From NCBI GenBank assembly GCA_945860425.1, contig CAMAQU010000048.1:1-9838 (forward strand): a stretch of 9,838 bases of DNA. Direction: 5' to 3'. The stretch comes from Sphingomonas paucimobilis (GTDB taxonomy: Bacteria; Pseudomonadota; Alphaproteobacteria; Sphingomonadales; Sphingomonadaceae). Of this stretch, positions 5,558 to 9,838 are shown piece by piece (the stretch's first letter is position 1; each line of letters opens with the position of its first letter). Position numbers and translations under genes: made by a program. A model generated the notes under the pieces. It did no database searches. It saw only the letters and a list, made by a program, of their open reading frames with translations, and was not told the DNA's origin.

Positions 5558-8500
5558 TTGCCCTTTCCCGCATCTTAAAGTCCACGTCCCCCCTGACACT
5601 TGCGGGGGCGCCAACTGGGTTTCTACCTTGGTTGATGACCGATCTTGCCCGCGCAGCGCAGGGTCGGGCTGTTTTCATTGCGCCAGACGAACTGTCGATG
5701 CGGGCATTGGCCGATGCCGCCACTTGGTTTGCGCCTGAAATTGAGGTTCTGACATTCCCCGCTTGGGATTGCCTGCCCTATGACCGGGCATCGCCGTCCC
5801 TTCGGGTGACATCAGAACGACTGGCGACACTGGCGGCGCTGCAACACCGCACCGATAAGGTTCAGCTTGTTCTGACAACGGCCAATGCAGCGGCACAGCG
5901 GGTTTTGACGCCTTTTCGCATCCGCCAGCTGACCGCCCATCTTGCCCCCGGCGCGCGCATTGACCGGGATCGACTAGCAGAATTGTTGCAGGCCAATGGC
6001 TATGTCCGCACCGACACCGTTGCCGATGCCGGCGAATTTGCGGTGCGCGGTGGGTTGGTTGATCTTTACCCGTCTGGCCTTCAACACGCCCTGCGTCTCG
6101 ATTTCTTTGGCGATGAGATTGAAAGCGTCCGTGCTTTTGATCCAGCCGATCAACGCACCATTGGCAGGGTCGATGAAGGCTTCACCCTGTTACCGGCATC
6201 CGAAGCATTGCTCGATGAAGACGGGATTAAGCGGTTCCGCACCCGTTATCGCGACCTGTTCGGCGCAACGGCAACGGGTGACCCGCTCTATCAGGCTGTC
6301 TCCGAAGGCCGCCGCCTTGCCGGGATGGATCATTGGCTCCCGCTGATCGAGGATAAGCTGGTCACCTTATTTGACCATCTTGGCCCAGACCCGCTCATTG
6401 TGCGCGATTATGGCGTCGATGGCGCTATTTTGGGGCGCTTCGACGCCATTGCCGATTATTTCAGCAACCGCGAGCGCGCCCAATCTGCTGAGCCGGGCAG
6501 TTATCGTCCCCTTGCGCCCGACGCCTTATACCTCACCCGCACGCAATGGGATGCCGCCCTTTTAGATAAGGCCATCCATCTGGCGACGCCATTTCATGAG
6601 CCGCCGACAGACACGGTCATCGATTTTGGCATAGACGGCCCGCGCGATTTTGCGCCGGAGCGCACCAAGGGCGATAATGTCTATGACGCGCTTGCGGGGC
6701 ATGCCGCGGGCTTGGCCCATGCTGGAAAGGGCATGGTGCTCGCCTGCTATACACGCGGATCGCGGGAGCGGCTGACCGGCCTTTTGGCGGATCACGGAAT
6801 GGACCGCGCCGTTCAGCTGGACAGCTGGCAAGAAGCCCAAGGGTTTATTGGCGCACCGCGGGATCGAGACGGCGAAGTCCGGATCGCCCTTGTCGTCGTT
6901 CCGCTCGATCACGGCTTTACAACGCCCACACTAGCCTTGCTGACCGAGCAGGATGTCTTGGGCGACCGTCTTGTCCGGCGGGCCAAGCGCAAAAAATCTG
7001 CAGATGCCTTCATGGCAGAGTTGGCGACCCTGTCCCCCGGTGATCTGGTCGTGCACACAGAACATGGCATCGGCCGCTATGAAGGGCTGATGCAAATTCC
7101 CGTATCGCGGGCGCCGCATGATTGCGTGGCGCTGAGCTATGCCGGCGGGGATAAGCTTTATGTGCCCGTCGAGAATATCGACGTCCTCTCTCGCTATGGT
7201 AGCGAGAGTGAGGGCGTGGCCCTCGACCGCCTGGGCGGGGAAGCTTGGCAGCGCCGCAAGTCCCGGATGAAGGAGCGTATCCGGGAAATTGCCGGTGAGC
7301 TTATCGCCACAGCCGCCCTGCGCGCCCTGCGTCCTGGCGAAATTGCGGAGGCCGATCCCGGCGCTTATGCCGCCTTCGTCAATCGCTTTCCCTATCAGGA
7401 AACCGATGATCAGGATCGCGCCATTAGCGATGTGGTGGAGGATTTGTCCGCCGGCAAACCAATGGATCGCCTCGTTGTGGGCGATGTTGGGTTTGGCAAA
7501 ACTGAAGTCGCGCTGCGAGCGGCGTTTATTGCCGCCATGTCCGGTTTTCAGGTGGCGCTCATCTGCCCAACCACCTTGCTGGCCCGGCAGCATTATCAGA
7601 ATTTTGTGGACCGCTTTCAGGGCTTCCCCCTGCAAATCGGCAGATTGTCCCGCCTTGTTGGGGCAGCAGAGGCCAAGACGACACGCGAAGGTCTGGCCGA
7701 TGGCAGTATCGACATTGTCATTGGCACCCATGCCCTTTTGTCAAAGGGGCTGGAATTCAAACGCCTGGGCCTAGTCATTGTGGATGAAGAACAGCGCTTT
7801 GGCGTTGTCCATAAAGAGCGGCTCAAGACCTTAAAGGCCGATGTCCATGTGCTAACACTCACCGCAACGCCAATTCCGCGCACGCTACAAATGGCGATGT
7901 CGGGCCTGCGCGAGCTTTCGGTCATTCAAACACCGCCGGTCGATCGTCTGGCGGTGCGCACTTATGTGATGCCTTGGGACAAGATCGTGTTGCGCGAGGC
8001 CTTGCTGCGCGAGCATTATCGCGGCGGGCAGAGCTTCTTCGTCACGCCCCGGATCTCGGACTTGCCCGATATTGAGGAGTTTCTGGGCACAGAGGTGCCC
8101 GAGGTGAAATATGTCGTCGCGCATGGCCAAATGGCGCCCGGCGATGTCGAAGACCGCATGTCGGCCTTTTACGACAAGAAATATGATGTTCTGGTATCTA
8201 CTACGATCATTGAAAGCGGATTGGATATCCCAAGCGCGAATACGCTGATCATCCATCGCGCCGACCGTTTCGGCCTTGCCCAGCTGTATCAGCTGCGCGG
8301 GCGCGTTGGACGATCCAAAACACGCGCCTACGCTTATCTGACAACAGCACCCAACCGCTTGCTAACCGATACGGCGGAAAAGCGGCTTAAGGTTCTGTCT
8401 GATCTCGACAGCCTTGGCGCTGGCTTCCAGCTGGCCAGCCATGATCTCGATATTCGCGGTGCTGGCAATTTGCTGGGCGATGAACAATCAGGCCACATCC

Positions 8501-9039
8501 GCGAAGTGGGCTTTGAGCTTTACCAGTCCATGCTGGAAGAAGCGATCATGGAGGCAAAGGCGGGCGGGTTACGCCAAGAGCGTCTGCGTGACCTTTCGCC
8601 GCAGATTACTGTCGATGCGCCCGTGCTCATTCCCGATACCTATGTGCCAGATCTTGATTTGCGCATGGGCCTGTATCGCCGATTGAATGAATTGCAGGCG
8701 GCGGCAGAAATTCAGGCCTTTGGCGCGGAAATGATCGACCGATTTGGTTCGCTTCCGGAAGAAACTGAAAATCTGCTGACGCTGATTGAGGTGAAACTGA
8801 ATGCACGCGCCGCGCATATTGCAAAAATTGACGCTGGCCCGCGCGGGGCGCTCGTCTCCTTCTGGAATGATAACTTCCCCAAGCCTGAAGGGCTGCTCGC
8901 TTATGTTGCGCGCTTGGGCGAAACGGCCAAATTGCGGCCTGATATGAAGCTGAGCATCCAGAGGGCGTGGAATGATCCCAAATCTCGCCTCAACGGCGTG
9001 CTGCAATTGTCGCGGGGGCTGGCGAAGGTCGCCAGCTAG
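5554..9039 (+). CDS. mfd: Transcription-repair coupling factor Mfd
   Basis: Mfd recognises RNA polymerase stalled at DNA damage, pushes it off and recruits UvrA. The 1161-residue protein is full length (the E. coli protein is 1148). It has a UvrB-like N-terminal module with GEFAVRGGLVDLYP (160-173). The RNA polymerase interaction domain has HTEHGIGRY (501-509) within about 490-560. The RecG-like translocase shows GDVGFGKT (643-650), DEEQ (744-747), TATPIPRT (770-777) and QLRGRVGR (913-920). The TRG region is around GAGF to DIRGAGNLLG (955-975), and a C-terminal regulatory domain runs from about 1005 to the end. The start is GTG at 5554, overlapping the sdhE stop by 4 nt, so translation is probably coupled and no separate promoter is expected. 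The final codons encode the arms of a perfect hairpin, and its TAG overlaps the rhomboid stop. Confidence 0.98.
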   Translation: MIALSRILKSTSPLTLAGAPTGFLPWLMTDLARAAQGRAVFIAPDELSMRALADAATWFAPEIEVLTFPAWDCLPYDRASPSLRVTSERLATLAALQHRTDKVQLVLTTANAAAQRVLTPFRIRQLTAHLAPGARIDRDRLAELLQANGYVRTDTVADAGEFAVRGGLVDLYPSGLQHALRLDFFGDEIESVRAFDPADQRTIGRVDEGFTLLPASEALLDEDGIKRFRTRYRDLFGATATGDPLYQAVSEGRRLAGMDHWLPLIEDKLVTLFDHLGPDPLIVRDYGVDGAILGRFDAIADYFSNRERAQSAEPGSYRPLAPDALYLTRTQWDAALLDKAIHLATPFHEPPTDTVIDFGIDGPRDFAPERTKGDNVYDALAGHAAGLAHAGKGMVLACYTRGSRERLTGLLADHGMDRAVQLDSWQEAQGFIGAPRDRDGEVRIALVVVPLDHGFTTPTLALLTEQDVLGDRLVRRAKRKKSADAFMAELATLSPGDLVVHTEHGIGRYEGLMQIPVSRAPHDCVALSYAGGDKLYVPVENIDVLSRYGSESEGVALDRLGGEAWQRRKSRMKERIREIAGELIATAALRALRPGEIAEADPGAYAAFVNRFPYQETDDQDRAISDVVEDLSAGKPMDRLVVGDVGFGKTEVALRAAFIAAMSGFQVALICPTTLLARQHYQNFVDRFQGFPLQIGRLSRLVGAAEAKTTREGLADGSIDIVIGTHALLSKGLEFKRLGLVIVDEEQRFGVVHKERLKTLKADVHVLTLTATPIPRTLQMAMSGLRELSVIQTPPVDRLAVRTYVMPWDKIVLREALLREHYRGGQSFFVTPRISDLPDIEEFLGTEVPEVKYVVAHGQMAPGDVEDRMSAFYDKKYDVLVSTTIIESGLDIPSANTLIIHRADRFGLAQLYQLRGRVGRSKTRAYAYLTTAPNRLLTDTAEKRLKVLSDLDSLGAGFQLASHDLDIRGAGNLLGDEQSGHIREVGFELYQSMLEEAIMEAKAGGLRQERLRDLSPQITVDAPVLIPDTYVPDLDLRMGLYRRLNELQAAAEIQAFGAEMIDRFGSLPEETENLLTLIEVKLNARAAHIAKIDAGPRGALVSFWNDNFPKPEGLLAYVARLGETAKLRPDMKLSIQRAWNDPKSRLNGVLQLSRGLAKVAS
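9018..9036. terminator. Candidate bidirectional hairpin at the mfd/rhomboid convergent junction
   Basis: GCTGGCGA, loop AGG, TCGCCAGC is a perfect 8-bp, GC-rich inverted repeat of 19 nt. It lies in the last codons of mfd and abuts its TAG. Read from the other strand, it begins within the last base of the rhomboid stop. Neither side has a U-tract, so it is not a classical intrinsic terminator. It may still end or stabilise the transcript 3' ends of both convergent genes. Confidence 0.45.
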
Positions 9040-9647
9040 ACCGCGCTGTTAGAGAAGCGCCGACGCAAAAGCGGTTTAGCCAGTAATAGGCCTGCAAAGA
9101 ATCCACCAATATGGGCGGCGATAGCGATGTTGTAACCCGATGCTGCACCAGCGATGCCAATCAGCCATTGCACGCCGACCCAACCGGCTGCCAGCCAAAG
9201 CGCCCGAACCCATTCCGCCGGAATTGGACCAATGCGCCGCGCCTCACTGGTGCTGAAAAGAAGGGCATAGGCACCCACAACCGCTGAAATAGCGCCACTG
9301 GCCCCGATCATCGGCTGCATATCCTGCATGTTCACCAGATAATGGAGACCCGCTGATGCATAAGCCCCGGCCACATAGAGCAGGATCAGGCCAGACGTCC
9401 CGATGAACCGTTCCACAATTTTTCCGCAAAACCAGAATGTCAGCAGGTTCATCGACAGATGAAGAATATCTCCATGCAGGAATGTTGCCGTCAAAGGCGT
9501 CAAAAATGCAGGGATCAGGTTAAGCTCTGGGATATTCTGGGACATGCGCGCGGGAACAAAACCACCCAGAAACGCAATTGAATCCAACGGTAAAAAGAGA
9601 ATTTGCACCACCCAAGCGACAGCCGTGCTCAGCGCAATCATGCGCAC
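9036..9647 (-). CDS. Rhomboid-family intramembrane serine protease
   Basis: Rhomboids cleave transmembrane segments inside the inner membrane using a Ser-His dyad. The 203-residue protein has about six hydrophobic segments and all the hallmark residues: HLSMN (63-67, the HxxxN oxyanion and structural motif), GASG with nucleophile S117, and H179 in AAHIGGF on the last segment. A short basic tail (LLRRRF) follows and fits a cytoplasmic C-terminus. The length matches the minimal six-helix GlpG-type core without a large soluble domain. The start is uncertain between GTG at 9647 and ATG at 9641; neither has a strong ribosome-binding site. The gene lies 29 nt after the greA stop on the same strand, so the two may be co-transcribed. 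Its stop overlaps the mfd stop (CTAG). The substrate is unknown. Confidence 0.93.
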   Translation of the reverse strand: MRMIALSTAVAWVVQILFLPLDSIAFLGGFVPARMSQNIPELNLIPAFLTPLTATFLHGDILHLSMNLLTFWFCGKIVERFIGTSGLILLYVAGAYASAGLHYLVNMQDMQPMIGASGAISAVVGAYALLFSTSEARRIGPIPAEWVRALWLAAGWVGVQWLIGIAGAASGYNIAIAAHIGGFFAGLLLAKPLLRRRFSNSAV

Positions 9648-9676
9648 GGCAAATCCGGATGGAATATTCTGGAGGT

Positions 9677-9838
9677 TCAGATGAATTCGACCTTGGCGAC
9701 CTGGTAATATTTGTCACCCGAAGGAACGGTCACTTCAATCTCATCATCCACGCTGCGGCCAATCAAGGCCTTACCCAATGGGGAATTGTAGGAAATACGC
9801 CCTGCCTTTGCATCGGCCTCAACCTGTCCAACGATCTG
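9677..9838 (-). CDS. greA: Transcription elongation factor GreA (C-terminal part, runs off the right edge)
   Basis: The last 53 codons before a TGA at 9679-9677 encode IVGQVEADAKAGRISY, then NSPLGKALIGRSVDDE and a final KYYQVAKVEFI. This is the typical GreA C-terminal FKBP-like domain (GRISY-SP-x-ALIG motif), which docks on the secondary channel of RNA polymerase. GreA stimulates cleavage of backtracked RNA so that polymerase can resume. GreB has a similar domain, but the AGRISYNSPLGKALIG wording fits GreA better. The N-terminal coiled coil lies outside the window. The rhomboid gene follows 29 nt downstream on the same strand. Confidence 0.93.
   Translation of the reverse strand, partial: QIVGQVEADAKAGRISYNSPLGKALIGRSVDDEIEVTVPSGDKYYQVAKVEFI

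Noticed and set aside
6931..7731. 266-codon minus-strand open frame opposite mfd
   Set aside because: Antisense to the RNA polymerase-interacting and helicase regions of Mfd, whose motifs are intact; there is no domain or plausible start context.
1..9838. Mobile element, CRISPR, defence or biosynthetic system
   Set aside because: Every large frame is explained by housekeeping or conserved families. No repeats with regular spacing, transposase, integrase or tRNA-associated attachment site is visible.

Overview
The window is a compact, gene-dense chromosomal segment of moderately high GC content from an alphaproteobacterium, most likely a member of the Sphingomonadales. That placement is an inference from three things: the short form of the sdhE product with an RGTRE motif, the arrangement of recG and sdhE-mfd as divergent neighbours, and a DOMON-like protein paired with a NamZ-type (DUF1343) protein beside tyrS. 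No phylogeny could be run. Nothing looks mobile: there is no transposase, integrase, tRNA, rRNA, CRISPR array or phage gene.

Layout, left to right. (1) The last codons of an unidentified plus-strand gene end at 45. (2) A two-gene minus-strand operon reads leftward from about 1814 to 49. It holds a DOMON-like domain protein and then a NamZ/DUF1343-type putative N-acetylmuramidase, joined by an ATGA stop/start overlap. (3) tyrS (tyrosyl-tRNA synthetase) lies on the plus strand at 1932-3155, divergent from that operon. (4) recG lies on the minus strand at 3158-5218 and ends only 2 nt from tyrS. (5) sdhE (5291-5557) and mfd (5554-9039) are a plus-strand pair divergent from recG, joined by a GTGA overlap that makes GTG the mfd start. 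(6) A rhomboid serine protease gene lies on the minus strand at 9036-9647 and shares 4 nt (CTAG) with the end of mfd. (7) The last 53 codons of greA lie on the minus strand and run off the right edge.

How the genes relate. Most of the window is information processing and genome maintenance: TyrS charges tRNA, RecG remodels stalled forks, Mfd clears stalled RNA polymerase for repair, and GreA rescues backtracked polymerase. SdhE is the odd member, a flavinylation factor for succinate dehydrogenase, yet it is translationally linked to mfd. The DOMON-like/NamZ-like pair may act in cell-wall amino-sugar metabolism. Neither protein has a visible signal peptide, which differs from the secreted NamZ enzymes that have been characterised.

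All three tail-to-tail junctions are almost spacer-free (3 nt, 2 nt, and a 4-nt overlap), and both divergent intergenic regions are short (about 117 and 72 nt). No stretch over 300 nt lacks a gene. I read this as an ordinary core region and see no defence, secretion or biosynthetic system. The observations most worth checking are the leaderless NamZ/DOMON-like operon, a perfect hairpin at the mfd/rhomboid junction, and a CCAATTGG palindrome present in both divergent promoter regions.
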